Shown here in pieces: positions 29,050-37,360 of a stretch of DNA of 64,000 nucleotides; position 1 is the first letter of the stretch; the number at the start of each line of letters is the position of its first letter. The stretch covers positions 204,518-268,517 of the forward strand of contig NZ_BCTA01000069.1 of the NCBI RefSeq assembly GCF_001570485.1. The letters are read 5' to 3'. The stretch is from Mycolicibacterium novocastrense (GTDB lineage Bacteria > Actinomycetota > Actinomycetes > Mycobacteriales > Mycobacteriaceae). The notes beneath the pieces were generated by a model. That model was not told the origin of the DNA. It did no database searches and saw nothing but the letters and a program-made list of their open reading frames with translations. Made by a program: the position numbers and the translations under genes.

Positions 29050-30233
29050 GCGATGCAGGCGCCGGTGGGCACGCGTTCGCTGTTGCCCAACTTGGCCAGT
29101 TGCGCCGACACCTCGTTGGCGGTCAGCACGAAACCGGTGTCGGCGTCGTCGACCGCGGCACCGAACACCACGCCCAGCACCCGCCCCTCACGGTCGATCA
29201 TCGGGCCACCCGAATTACCTTGGCGCACAGTTCCTCTGATCGTGTAGACCTCGCGCTCGACGGTGGTGGTGCGATAGATGTCGGGACCGCTCAGCTCGAT
29301 GATCTCGCGGACGCGCGCCGGTGTGGCGACGAAGTTCCCGCCGCCGGGATAGCCCATCACGACGGCGTCGGTGCCGGTGGTGGCCGGTGTGTCGGCGAAC
29401 GACAACGGGGCCGACGGCAGGTCCGGCACGTCGAGGATCGAGATGTCGGCTTGCGGGTCGTAGGACACGACGAAGGCGTCGTAGGTCTGCCCGTCGGCCT
29501 CGACGGTGACGCTCTCCGATCCGGCGACCACGTGCGCGTTCGAGATCACGCGGTTGCTGGCTGCGACGAAGCCGGTTCCTTCGAGGACCTTCTGGCAACC
29601 CGGGGCGACCCCGCGGATCTTGACGACGCTGGGCCGCGCCGACGCCACGACCGGGTCCGCGGCCAGTGCGGCGTCGGGCGCGTCGACGGCCACGATCGGG
29701 GTGCGCCCGAAGGGCTGCAGCACATCGGGCAGCCCGGACGTGTCCAACAACGCCGAGAGCCGCTTCGGCACCTCGCGCAGCCACCCCGGCGCCAGGTCGT
29801 TGACCTCCTTGAGCACCTGCGAGCCACGCACGGCCGCGGCGAGGTTCGGTTGGTCGGACGACTGCAGTGGGTACGTCAGCATCCACGCGGCCACCAGGAC
29901 GGCCACGATCTGGATTGCCACCCCGATCAGCGAGTCGACCGCCCGCAGCGAGCGGTTGCGGATGGCGCTGCGCACCGCCCGGCCGAGCACGACGCCGGCG
30001 ATCTCGCCGACGACGACCAGCGCCAGGATCAAAAACAGCGTCACGAACAGCTTGGTGCGGGGCCCCTCGATGTTGGCGACCAGATGGGGCGCCAGCAGCA
30101 CCCCGGCGACGGCACCGAGCACCACCCCGAGAAACGACAGCATCGAGCCCAGCGCGCCCGAGCGCCAGCCCGAAATACCCGCCACGAAGGCGATGCCGAG
30201 GACGACGAGGTCCACCCACTGTGACGATGTCAT
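29046..30233 (-). CDS. marP: Membrane-bound periplasmic serine protease MarP
   Basis: A 395-residue protein with four N-terminal membrane helices forming a CvpA-like domain (about 7-130) and a periplasmic chymotrypsin-like domain (about 180-395). Triad: His234 in 'SNAHVV', Asp263 in 'ADISIL' and Ser341 in 'RQGNSGGP', nearly the same positions as H235/D264/S343 of M. tuberculosis Rv3671c. Cys213 and Cys393 are placed to form the redox disulfide known for that enzyme. MarP is required for pH homeostasis in acid, where it activates the RipA peptidoglycan hydrolase. ATG 30233 overlaps the Nudix stop (ATGA). Confidence 0.93.
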   Translation of the reverse strand: MTSSQWVDLVVLGIAFVAGISGWRSGALGSMLSFLGVVLGAVAGVLLAPHLVANIEGPRTKLFVTLFLILALVVVGEIAGVVLGRAVRSAIRNRSLRAVDSLIGVAIQIVAVLVAAWMLTYPLQSSDQPNLAAAVRGSQVLKEVNDLAPGWLREVPKRLSALLDTSGLPDVLQPFGRTPIVAVDAPDAALAADPVVASARPSVVKIRGVAPGCQKVLEGTGFVAASNRVISNAHVVAGSESVTVEADGQTYDAFVVSYDPQADISILDVPDLPSAPLSFADTPATTGTDAVVMGYPGGGNFVATPARVREIIELSGPDIYRTTTVEREVYTIRGTVRQGNSGGPMIDREGRVLGVVFGAAVDDADTGFVLTANEVSAQLAKLGNSERVPTGACIA

Positions 30234-31006
30234 GGTTGTGCATCACCGTAACCGGCGCCGCGGCCGACGAGCGCCATTGCGTCCTCCAGTTCGCGCACGT
30301 CGCCGGTATTCCACGGCTGGGCCCATCCGGCGACGTCGAGCATCGCCGAGATCACCTGACCGGTGAAACCCCACACCAGCATCTCGTTGAGCAGGAACGC
30401 CGGACCCGCGTACCGCCGGGTGTTGGCCTTGCGGTACACCATGATTCGGTTCTCGGGGTTGATGAACGCGCGGACCGGGACCCGGGCGACGTGCGCGGTC
30501 TCGGCCTCGTCGACGACGCCCACCGGTCCGGGGTCCGGCGAGTAGGCGAGCACCGGCACGACGTGAAATCCCGACGGGGGTATGAACAACCGCTCCATCG
30601 TGGTGAGCGGATGCAACCGCTCGGCGTCGATCCCGGTTTCCTCGTTGGCCTCCCGCAGCGCCGTCTGCACCGGGCTGTGGTCGCCGGGCTCGACGGCACC
30701 ACCGGGAAACGCGGCCTGACCTGCGTGGTGTCGCAGGGTTCCCGCGCGCACCGTGACCAGCAGGTCGGCGTCGTCGGGCACACCGCCGGTCGGGGAGTCG
30801 GATGGTCCGGAGAACAACACCAGCACCGCAGCCTCGCGGGCGTCGGCCTGCGCCGGTTTGCCTTCGCTGGTGACCATCGCGAGCAGCTCGGGCGGTACGC
30901 GCCTGCGGTACGCCCGCTTGATGTCGCCGGCGTTGTCCAGCAACGGTTTGAGCCAGGCCGGAGCGGCATCGGGCGTCAGACCGCTGCCCTCGCTGACCCA
31001 GCTCAC
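30230..31006 (-). CDS. Nudix hydrolase, CoA pyrophosphatase-like (Rv3672c homologue)
   Basis: A 258-residue Nudix protein. The Nudix box is 'GGAVEPGDHSPVQTALREANEETGI' (read here in halves, GGAVEPGD and REANEETGI), fitting Gx5Ex7REUxEExGU. A longer N-terminal region (1-75) and 'LLNEMLVWGFTG' near the C-terminus resemble the NudL/CoA diphosphatase group, though the family's UPF0035 signature is not clear. GTG 31006 overlaps the upstream thioredoxin-like stop by 4 bases, and its own stop overlaps marP, so it is translationally coupled on both sides. Confidence 0.88.
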   Translation of the reverse strand: MSWVSEGSGLTPDAAPAWLKPLLDNAGDIKRAYRRRVPPELLAMVTSEGKPAQADAREAAVLVLFSGPSDSPTGGVPDDADLLVTVRAGTLRHHAGQAAFPGGAVEPGDHSPVQTALREANEETGIDAERLHPLTTMERLFIPPSGFHVVPVLAYSPDPGPVGVVDEAETAHVARVPVRAFINPENRIMVYRKANTRRYAGPAFLLNEMLVWGFTGQVISAMLDVAGWAQPWNTGDVRELEDAMALVGRGAGYGDAQP

Positions 31007-31662
31007 CCCGGCTCTCCCGTCCTCGCGCCGACCTGCGGCCCCACCGCTGCGGCGATCTCATCGGCGCTGGTGAAAGAGCGCGGCAGGACCTCAGCAACGC
31101 TACCGTCCGCGCGCAAGACCACGGTTGCGGGCATGACGTTGGGTACCCGCAGCGCGGCGGCGATCAGCCGCCTGCCGTCCTGCAATGTGGGCAGCCGCAC
31201 GCCGAGTTCGGCCAGCCGCAGCAGCGCCGCGGTCTCGTTCTCGTCCTGGTGCACCGTCAGCACGGTCACGTCCGGTCCCATGCGTCGCTGGTATTCGGCC
31301 ATCGCGGGGAGTTCGGCGGCGCACGGCGCGCACCAGTACGCCCACAGGTTGAGCACGACGACGCGGCCGGCCAGCGCCTTGGCCACGTCGACCATCACCC
31401 CGTCCCCCGCGCACTCCAGCGTGATGCCGCGCAATGCCTCGGGTCCCGCCCCGGCTCCCGGCGCGGGGCACGGCGGCAGGTCGGCCTCGGCCCGCGGGCC
31501 CGCCAGCGCTTCGGCGGTGTCGGCGGCACGGCGGTCGCGCGCACTGTCCTGCGTCGGTGCCCCGGGGGAGTCGGTGTCGCGGTCCAGCTGCGACCACAGT
31601 GCCCACCCGAGCGCCACGAGAACAACGAGCACCACGACGGTCCAACGGGTGGAGGTACGCAC
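31003..31662 (-). CDS. TlpA-like thioredoxin-fold protein, membrane-anchored (Rv3673c homologue)
   Basis: A 219-residue envelope protein. An uncleaved or signal-type helix lies at residues 8-23 ('VVVLVVLVALGWALW'), then a linker rich in Asp/Arg/Pro, then a TlpA/ResA fold with active site WCAPC in 'LWAYWCAPCAAELP' and cis-Pro in 'VMPATVV'. It probably reduces or isomerises disulfides outside the membrane, possibly including those of the neighbouring protease MarP; that link is an inference from the operon. ATG 31662 is 21 bases from the nth stop. Confidence 0.88.
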   Translation of the reverse strand: MRTSTRWTVVVLVVLVALGWALWSQLDRDTDSPGAPTQDSARDRRAADTAEALAGPRAEADLPPCPAPGAGAGPEALRGITLECAGDGVMVDVAKALAGRVVVLNLWAYWCAPCAAELPAMAEYQRRMGPDVTVLTVHQDENETAALLRLAELGVRLPTLQDGRRLIAAALRVPNVMPATVVLRADGSVAEVLPRSFTSADEIAAAVGPQVGARTGEPG

Positions 31663-31683
31663 GGTCGATCGCGGCGGTTGCGG

Positions 31684-32466
31684 CTACAGGCCGGCCAAGG
31701 CCAGCAGATGCTCGGTTTCGGGCCCCTTGACCAGCGGCGCGGCGATCAGGGGGTCGGTGGGGCCGATGCCGAACGAGGGGCAGTCGTCGGCCAGCACGCA
31801 GACGCCGCACGCCGGCTTGCGCGCGTGGCAGACGCGGCGGCCGTGAAAGATCACCCGGTGGCTCAGATCGGTCCACTCACTGCGCTCGATCAACTCGCCG
31901 ACCGCGTGCTCGACCTTGACCGGATCCTCTTCGGTGGTCCACCCCCAGCGGCGGACGAGCCTGCCGAAGTGGGTGTCGACCGTGATGCCGGGGACGCCGA
32001 ATGCGTTGCCGAGGATGACGTTGGCGGTCTTGCGCCCGACCCCCGGCAGGCTGACCAGCTCCTCCATGGTCGCCGGAACCTCCCCGTCGAACCGCTCGAC
32101 GAGTTCCTGGCCCAGCCTGATGAGCGAGTTCGCCTTGTTGCGAAAGAACCCGGTGGGCCGGATGAGCTCTTCCAGTTCGGTGCGGTCGGCCTGCGCGTAG
32201 TCCAGGGCGGTGCGATATTTCTTGAACAGCGCCGGTGTCGTGAGGTTGACCCGCTTGTCGGTGCTTTGGGCCGACAGGATCGTCGCGACGGTGAGCTCGA
32301 GGGGATTGGTGAAGTCCAGCTCGCAGTACACGTGCGGAAACGCCTGCGCCAGCGTGCGATTCATGCGCCGCGCGCGACGGACGAGGCCAATCCGCGTCTC
32401 GCCGTCCCGATTCCGGGCGCGCTTACGCGTACCCGCCTTCTTTGCCGACGCCTCGCTTACGGTCAC
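31684..32466 (-). CDS. nth: Endonuclease III (DNA glycosylase/AP lyase)
   Basis: A 260-residue base-excision repair enzyme removing oxidised pyrimidines. The helix-hairpin-helix 'LPGVGRKTANV' holds the catalytic Lys, 'VDTHFGR' the catalytic Asp, and the [4Fe-4S] cluster is C-x6-C-x2-C-x5-C ('CHARKPACGVCVLADDC'). GTG 32466 is supported by TACGCT seven bases upstream on this strand, giving a leaderless start and a Lys/Arg-rich N-terminal tail; Rv3674c has 245 residues. It heads the nth-tlpA-nudix-marP operon. Confidence 0.94.
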   Translation of the reverse strand: MTVSEASAKKAGTRKRARNRDGETRIGLVRRARRMNRTLAQAFPHVYCELDFTNPLELTVATILSAQSTDKRVNLTTPALFKKYRTALDYAQADRTELEELIRPTGFFRNKANSLIRLGQELVERFDGEVPATMEELVSLPGVGRKTANVILGNAFGVPGITVDTHFGRLVRRWGWTTEEDPVKVEHAVGELIERSEWTDLSHRVIFHGRRVCHARKPACGVCVLADDCPSFGIGPTDPLIAAPLVKGPETEHLLALAGL

Positions 32467-32473
32467 GAATGCC

Positions 32474-32479
32474 AGCGTA
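32474..32479 (-). promoter_or_regulatory. -10 box for leaderless nth operon
   Basis: TACGCT on the minus strand, seven bases before GTG 32466. Confidence 0.55.
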
Positions 32480-32584
32480 CTGAGAGGCTGAGACAAAGCC
32501 ACCGCGGATCGCGCCGTCGACCTACTGCGGACCGGTGACGATTCGTGATCCCGCTGAGACTTTCGGCGTGTTTACTTCTGCCTT

Positions 32585-32917
32585 GTGTCGTGGTTGCTCG
32601 TTGGCCTGATTCCCGGGTTGCTGATGGCTGCGACGCTCGGGCTGCAGCGCCTGGAGGCCGGCCTGCACCGCGACACGGTCTCCGCCACCGATGTGGCGCA
32701 GTTCTTCGAGCACGCCGAGCCGCTGGACGTCGACACGCTGGCGCGCGACGGAATGAGCCGGGCATTGGACGGGCTGCGTCTTCGCCAACACGTCGCGCAC
32801 GCGGCCACGAGCGGGTCAACGGCGGTTATTCGGGACGAGGATCTGCCGGTACGGCCATATCCGCAGCAGACGATGAATCCCGAATTTCAGCAGACCCGAC
32901 ATGCCGATCGTGTGTAG
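32585..32917 (+). CDS. Small membrane protein of unknown function (Rv3675 homologue)
   Basis: A 110-residue protein with one N-terminal helix ('SWLLVGLIPGLLMAATLGL'), an amphipathic middle ('TDVAQFFEHAEPLDVDTLA') and a Pro/Gln-rich tail. It corresponds to Rv3675 (125 residues) by position between nth and crp. Its function is unknown. The GTG 32585 follows 'tttacttctgcctt', which offers a weak -10 (TACTTC) six bases before the start and no ribosome binding site, again suggesting a leaderless message. Confidence 0.7.
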   Translation: MSWLLVGLIPGLLMAATLGLQRLEAGLHRDTVSATDVAQFFEHAEPLDVDTLARDGMSRALDGLRLRQHVAHAATSGSTAVIRDEDLPVRPYPQQTMNPEFQQTRHADRV

Positions 32918-33005
32918 CGTGGGCTGGTCACGAAACCGGGTACCTCTAGACTTATCTCGCTTACCGATAGAGGTCGGCTTCACCTAACAGCTTAAGAGGG
33001 GCAAC

Positions 33006-33680
33006 GTGGACGAGATCCTGGCGCGGGCCGGAATCTTCCAGGGGGTCGAACCCAGCGCCGTCACCGCGCTGACCAAGCAACTGCAGCCAGTCGACTTCCC
33101 CCGTGGACACACCGTGTTCGCCGAGGGTGAGCCCGGCGACCGGCTCTACATCATCATTTCCGGCAAGGTCAAGATCGGGCGCCGCTCGCCGGACGGCCGC
33201 GAGAACCTGCTCACGATCATGGGTCCGTCGGACATGTTCGGTGAACTCTCGATCTTCGACCCCGGTCCGCGGACGTCGAGCGCGACCACCATCACCGAGG
33301 TTCGCGCGGTGTCGATGGACCGCGACGCGCTGCGGGCGTGGATCGCCGACCGGCCCGAGATCGCCGAGCAGCTGCTGCGGGTGCTCGCCCGCCGGTTGCG
33401 TCGCACCAACAACAACCTCGCCGACCTGATCTTCACCGACGTTCCCGGCCGGGTGGCCAAGCAGCTGCTTCAGCTGGCGCAGCGGTTCGGCACCCAGGAG
33501 GGTGGCGCGCTGCGGGTGACCCACGACCTCACCCAGGAGGAGATCGCCCAGCTCGTCGGCGCGTCGAGGGAGACCGTCAATAAGGCGCTCGCCGACTTCG
33601 CTCATCGCGGTTGGATTCGCTTGGAGGGCAAGAGCGTTCTGATCTCCGACTCGGAACGGCTGGCCCGCCGAGCGCGGTAG
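33006..33680 (+). CDS. crp: cAMP receptor protein, CRP/FNR family regulator
   Basis: A 224-residue regulator of identical length to M. tuberculosis CRP (Rv3676). The cyclic-nucleotide domain (1-120) has the phosphate-binding cassette 'MFGELSIFDPGPRTSSA' with the Glu and Arg that contact cAMP; the C-terminal winged helix-turn-helix is 'TQEEIAQLVGASRETVNKAL'. The strong ribosome binding site 'agagggg' precedes GTG 33006, so this gene has a leader. It binds TGTGA-N6-TCACA palindromes; three candidates lie in this window (23434, 37790, 37820). Confidence 0.96.
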   Translation: MDEILARAGIFQGVEPSAVTALTKQLQPVDFPRGHTVFAEGEPGDRLYIIISGKVKIGRRSPDGRENLLTIMGPSDMFGELSIFDPGPRTSSATTITEVRAVSMDRDALRAWIADRPEIAEQLLRVLARRLRRTNNNLADLIFTDVPGRVAKQLLQLAQRFGTQEGGALRVTHDLTQEEIAQLVGASRETVNKALADFAHRGWIRLEGKSVLISDSERLARRAR

Positions 33681-33684
33681 CGAT

Positions 33685-33727
33685 TTGTGGAGCCGCACCG
33701 GCGATGAGCGCCGGTAGGACTCCACAA
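33685..33727. terminator. Bidirectional terminator between crp and the MBL gene
   Basis: TTGTGGAG (33685-33692) pairs with CTCCACAA (33720-33727) and an inner ACCGGCG/CGCCGGT stem closes on ATGAG. It lies 5 bases after the crp stop and 2 bases before the convergent stop. Confidence 0.8.
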
Positions 33728-33728
33728 C

Positions 33729-34505
33729 TCAGGCGCGCAGATAGTCGAGCTGCGCTTGGACGCTCCACTCGGCCACGTCCCACAGCTTCTCGTCGACGTC
33801 GGTATAGACGTGCTCGACGACCTGTCGCACGCTGGCGTCGTCGCCGAGCTCTCGCAACGCCGCGCGCACCTGGTCGAGCCGCTCTTCGCGGTGTGCCAGG
33901 TACATGTCGGTGACGGCTTCGAGGTCCTCGAGATCGGGCCCGTGTCCGGGCAGCACGGTGCGCGGCCCGAGGCCCCGCAGCCGCTGCAGTGACTCGAGGT
34001 AGTCGGCGAGACTGCCGTCCTCTTTGTCGATGACGGTCGTCCCGCGGCCCAGCACGGTGTCGGCGGTCAGCACCGCGTCGTCGAGCAGGAACGACACCGA
34101 GTCCACGGTGTGCCCCGGTGTCGCCATCACGGTGATCCGCAGCCCGGCGGCCTCGATGACCTCACCGTCGGTGAGCGGGCCGCCGAGGCCTCGCAGGAAT
34201 CCGCTGCCCACGGATCGCACCACCGCACCCGTGCGGTCGACGATCTTGTCGATGGCGCCGGTGTGGTCCTCGTGTTTGTGGCTGATCAGCACCAGCGGAA
34301 TCGTGCCGAGTTCCGCGAGCCGCCCGACGTGCTCGTCGTCATCGGGTCCGGGGTCGACGACGACCATCTCGTCGCTGCCGGGGCCGCGCAACACCCACGT
34401 GTTGGTGCCTTCCAGCGTCAACAAACCGGGGTTGTCGCACAGCAGCACGGAGGCGGTGTCGGTGACCGGACGCAGCCCTCCGTACGCCGGATGCTCCGCC
34501 GTCAC
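33729..34505 (-). CDS. MBL-fold metallohydrolase, LACTB2-like (Rv3677c homologue)
   Basis: A 258-residue metallo-beta-lactamase-fold protein. The metal motif is 'SHKHEDHTG' (HxHxDH), with further ligands in 'TPGHTVDS' and 'LTADTVLG', and 'LPGHGP' late. The first residues resemble the LACTB2/hydroxyacylglutathione-hydrolase group, which includes RNA nucleases and thioester hydrolases; the substrate is not clear. ATG 34505 overlaps the RidA stop by 4 bases. It is the last gene of a three-gene operon with RidA and a DUF4177 protein. Confidence 0.87.
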   Translation of the reverse strand: MTAEHPAYGGLRPVTDTASVLLCDNPGLLTLEGTNTWVLRGPGSDEMVVVDPGPDDDEHVGRLAELGTIPLVLISHKHEDHTGAIDKIVDRTGAVVRSVGSGFLRGLGGPLTDGEVIEAAGLRITVMATPGHTVDSVSFLLDDAVLTADTVLGRGTTVIDKEDGSLADYLESLQRLRGLGPRTVLPGHGPDLEDLEAVTDMYLAHREERLDQVRAALRELGDDASVRQVVEHVYTDVDEKLWDVAEWSVQAQLDYLRA

Positions 34506-34957
34506 GCGACCTCCACGATCACTTCCACCTCGACCGGGGCGTCCCTGGGCAGCTCGGACACCCCGACCGCGGAACGCGCATGCGCGCCGGCCTCCCCGAA
34601 CACCTCACCGAACAGTTCCGACGCGCCGTTGATCACACCCGGCTGACCGTGGAATCCAGGAGCCGAGGCGACGAACCCGACCACCTTGACCACCCGGGTC
34701 ACCGCGTCGATGCCGACAAGCGAGTGCACCGCGGCCAGCGCGTTGAGCGCGCACACCCGGGCCAGCTCATGGGCCTGCTCGGGTGCCACCGGACCGCCGA
34801 CCTTCCCGGTGAGCACCAGCTCGCCGTCTCGGATAGGCAGCTGGCCCGCGGTGTAGACGAGGTTGCCGGTGCGTACCGCGGGCACGTAGGCCGCCAACGG
34901 CGCGACCAGTGGAGGCAGTTCGATGCCCAACTCCGCCAGCCGCGCGGAGGGTGTCAC
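34502..34957 (-). CDS. RidA family protein (Rv3678c homologue)
   Basis: A 151-residue YjgF/YER057c/UK114-family protein, the same length as Rv3678c. RidA trimers hydrolyse reactive enamine/imine intermediates of PLP enzymes. The family's C-terminal 'ARSAVGVSELPRDAPVEVEVI' strand (ends ARSAVGV and VEVEVI) contains the substrate-binding Arg, but the longer N-terminal insertion marks the less studied RidA subgroup. GTG 34957 overlaps the stop of the DUF4177 gene, and its stop overlaps the MBL start, so all three are coupled. Confidence 0.88.
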   Translation of the reverse strand: MTPSARLAELGIELPPLVAPLAAYVPAVRTGNLVYTAGQLPIRDGELVLTGKVGGPVAPEQAHELARVCALNALAAVHSLVGIDAVTRVVKVVGFVASAPGFHGQPGVINGASELFGEVFGEAGAHARSAVGVSELPRDAPVEVEVIVEVA

Positions 34958-35115
34958 TTGGGACGCTTGAGGTAGGCGACGTGCTGTTCACCCGTGGGCC
35001 CCGGCAGCACAGACACCAACTCCCAACCGTCCTCGCCCCACTGATCGAGGATCTGCTTGGTGGCGTGGGTCAGCAGCGGAACGGTGGAGTACTCCCACCG
35101 GGTCGATTCGGTCAT
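34954..35115 (-). CDS. Small DUF4177 protein (Rv3678A-type)
   Basis: A 53-residue protein, 'MTESTRWEYSTVPLL' to 'EQHVAYLKRPK', with the 'QWGEDGWELVSV' core of DUF4177 proteins, single-domain beta-alpha-beta peptides of unknown function. ATG 35113-35115 is the start, and the TGA overlaps the RidA GTG. It is easily missed because of its length. It leads the RidA-MBL operon and is divergent from bagA with 76 bases between. Confidence 0.85.
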   Translation of the reverse strand: MTESTRWEYSTVPLLTHATKQILDQWGEDGWELVSVLPGPTGEQHVAYLKRPK

Positions 35116-35179
35116 GCGCCCGAGCTTATCTCCGGAGGGCTACGAGCCGCGGACCTGCGGAGCGCGAAAGTTCGTTGGC

Positions 35180-35185
35180 TAGCAT
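35180..35185 (+). promoter_or_regulatory. -10 box for leaderless bagA
   Basis: TAGCAT, then GCACGG, then GTG 35192: a TAnnnT box six bases before the start codon. Confidence 0.6.
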
Positions 35186-35191
35186 GCACGG

Positions 35192-36211
35192 GTGGCTCCC
35201 ACTACCAATGGCGGTAGATCCGTCGGCTGGCCCTCCCGGCTGAGCAAGGCTCGCCTGCACTTCGTCACCGGCAAGGGTGGCACCGGCAAATCGACGATCG
35301 CTGCATCGCTGGCGTTGGCGCTGGCCGCGGGCGGCCGCAAGGTGCTGTTGGTGGAAGTCGAAGGGCGCCAAGGCATTGCGCAGTTGTTCGACGTGCCGCC
35401 ACTGCCCTACCAGGAGGTCAAGATCGCGACCGCCGAGGGCGGCGGTCAGGTCAACGCGCTGGCCATCGACACCGAGGCCGCGTTCCTGGAGTACCTCGAG
35501 ATGTTCTACAACCTGGGTCTGGCCGGGCGCGCGATGCGCCGGATCGGGGCCGTCGAGTTCGCGACCACGATCGCGCCGGGTCTGCGCGACGTGCTGCTGA
35601 CCGGCAAGATCCGCGAGATCGTGACCCGCGCGGAGAAAGGCAAACAGCCCGTCTACGACGCCGTCGTGGTCGATTCCCCGCCGACGGGTCGCATCGCTCG
35701 GTTCCTCGATGTCACCAAGGCGGTGTCGGATCTGGCCAAGGGCGGCCCGGTGCACGGCCAGGCCGAAAGCGTGGTCAAGGTGCTGCACTCCGACATGACC
35801 GCCATCCATCTGGTCACGCTGCTCGAGGCGCTGCCCATCCAGGAGACACTGGAGGCCATCGACGAGCTCAAGGAACTCGGCCTGCCCATCGGCAGCGTCA
35901 TCGTCAACCGCAACATCCCCGCTTACCTGCCTGCCGATGCGTTGACCAAGGCGGCCGAAGGAGACATCGACGCCGACACCGTGCGAGCCGAACTGGCCGA
36001 GGCTGGAATCACGTTGTCGGACTCCGATTTCGCCGGCCTGTTGACCGAGACGATCCAGCACGCGACCCGGATCAAGGCGCGCGCCGAAAGCGCGGAGCAG
36101 CTCGACGCGCTGGACGTGGCGCGCCTGCAGTTGCCGCAGATCGTCGACGGTGTCGACCTCGGCAGCCTGTACGAACTCGCAGAAGAACTCGAACGCCAGG
36201 GGGTGCGATGA
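35192..36211 (+). CDS. bagA: Get3/ArsA-like ATPase subunit A
   Basis: A 339-residue ArsA/Get3-family ATPase, orthologue of Rv3679 (340), which with Rv3680 forms the BagA-BagB ATPase complex. The deviant Walker A is complete: 'GKGGTGKST', including the signature Lys. Switch II region is 'VVVDSPPTGR', and 'LVEVEGRQG' is the ArsA-like strand. There is no arsenite-binding Cys triad, so arsenite transport is unlikely. The stop overlaps bagB by 4 bases. Leaderless GTG start. Confidence 0.9.
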   Translation: MAPTTNGGRSVGWPSRLSKARLHFVTGKGGTGKSTIAASLALALAAGGRKVLLVEVEGRQGIAQLFDVPPLPYQEVKIATAEGGGQVNALAIDTEAAFLEYLEMFYNLGLAGRAMRRIGAVEFATTIAPGLRDVLLTGKIREIVTRAEKGKQPVYDAVVVDSPPTGRIARFLDVTKAVSDLAKGGPVHGQAESVVKVLHSDMTAIHLVTLLEALPIQETLEAIDELKELGLPIGSVIVNRNIPAYLPADALTKAAEGDIDADTVRAELAEAGITLSDSDFAGLLTETIQHATRIKARAESAEQLDALDVARLQLPQIVDGVDLGSLYELAEELERQGVR

Positions 36212-37338
36212 TGAGTGCGACTCCACCGGCCCTCGACATGGGCTCGATTCTCAAGGACACGTCGAACCGCGTCGTGGTGTGCTGCGGGGCGGGAGGCGTC
36301 GGCAAGACCACCACCGCGGCGGCGATGGCACTGCGCGCGGCGGAGTACGGCAGGACCGTCGTGGTGCTGACCATCGACCCGGCCAAGCGGCTCGCCCAGG
36401 CGCTGGGCATCAAGACGCTCGGCAACACCCCGCAACGGGTTCCGCTGGCCCCCGAGGTGTCGGGCGAACTGCACGCGATGATGCTCGACATGCGCCGCAC
36501 GTTCGACGAGATGGTCATCCAGTACTCGGGAACCCAACGGGCGCAAGAGATCCTGGACAACCAGTTCTATCAGACGGTGGCCACCTCGCTGGCCGGCACT
36601 CAGGAGTACATGGCCATGGAGAAGCTCGGCCAGCTCCTGGCCGAGGACCGGTGGGATCTGGTGGTCGTCGACACACCGCCGTCACGCAACGCGTTGGATT
36701 TCCTGGACGCGCCAAAACGGTTGGGCGGCTTCATGGACAGCAGGCTCTGGAAGCTGCTGCTGGGTCCAGGCCGGGGTATCGGCCGGTTGGTCACGGGCGC
36801 GATGGGGCTGGCGATGAAAGCGCTGTCCACGGTTCTCGGTTCGCAGATGCTCTCGGACGCAGCGTCTTTCGTGCAGTCCCTGGACTCGACGTTCGGCGGC
36901 TTCCGTGAGAAGGCCGACCGTACTTATGAATTGCTCAAGCGGCGCGGGACGCAGTTCGTGGTGGTCTCGGCGGCCGAACCCGATGCGCTTCGCGAGGCGT
37001 CGTTCTTCGTCGACCGACTCTCCGAGGAGCACATGCCGCTGGCCGGTTTGATCCTCAACCGCACCCACCCGATGCTGTGCGATCTGCACGCCGAGAAGGC
37101 CGAGGAGGCCGCCGAAACCCTCGAGAAGAGCGATCCGGAGTCGGTGCCGGCGGCGGTGCTGCGGATTCACGCCGACCGGGCCATGACCGCCAAACGCGAG
37201 ATCCGACTGCTGTCGCGCTTCACCGGGGCCAACCCGCACGTATCGATCGTGGGCGTGCCCTCGCTGCCGTTCGACGTCTCAGACCTGGAGGCGCTGCGGG
37301 CGATCGCCGATCAGATCACCGGCGAGAGCGCCGCGTAG
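36208..37338 (+). CDS. bagB: Get3/ArsA-like ATPase subunit B
   Basis: A 376-residue partner, orthologue of Rv3680 (386). The P-loop is 'CGAGGVGKTT': the conserved Lys of the second half is kept but the signature Lys of the first half (GKGG) is Ala. Switch regions 'LTIDPAKRLAQALG' and 'VVVDTPPSRNALDFLDAP' are typical ArsA/Get3. A hydrophobic helical insert ('GIGRLVTGAMGLAMKALSTVLG') matches the client-binding region of Get3-like proteins. ATG 36208 or the next ATG 36211 may start it; the 4-base overlap with bagA favours the first. Confidence 0.9.
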   Translation: MMSATPPALDMGSILKDTSNRVVVCCGAGGVGKTTTAAAMALRAAEYGRTVVVLTIDPAKRLAQALGIKTLGNTPQRVPLAPEVSGELHAMMLDMRRTFDEMVIQYSGTQRAQEILDNQFYQTVATSLAGTQEYMAMEKLGQLLAEDRWDLVVVDTPPSRNALDFLDAPKRLGGFMDSRLWKLLLGPGRGIGRLVTGAMGLAMKALSTVLGSQMLSDAASFVQSLDSTFGGFREKADRTYELLKRRGTQFVVVSAAEPDALREASFFVDRLSEEHMPLAGLILNRTHPMLCDLHAEKAEEAAETLEKSDPESVPAAVLRIHADRAMTAKREIRLLSRFTGANPHVSIVGVPSLPFDVSDLEALRAIADQITGESAA

Positions 37339-37360
37339 CGGGCGAAGACTCCCGCGCGGA

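Noticed and set aside
28695..30224. A 509-codon plus-strand frame antisense to marP
   Set aside because: It shows His/Arg/Gly-rich shadow composition; marP on the other strand has intact catalytic motifs.
32910..32940. Possible CRP autoregulatory site in front of crp ('gtgggctggtcac')
   Set aside because: The half-sites are GTG and CAC but are spaced by seven instead of eight bases, so the palindrome is not in register with the consensus.
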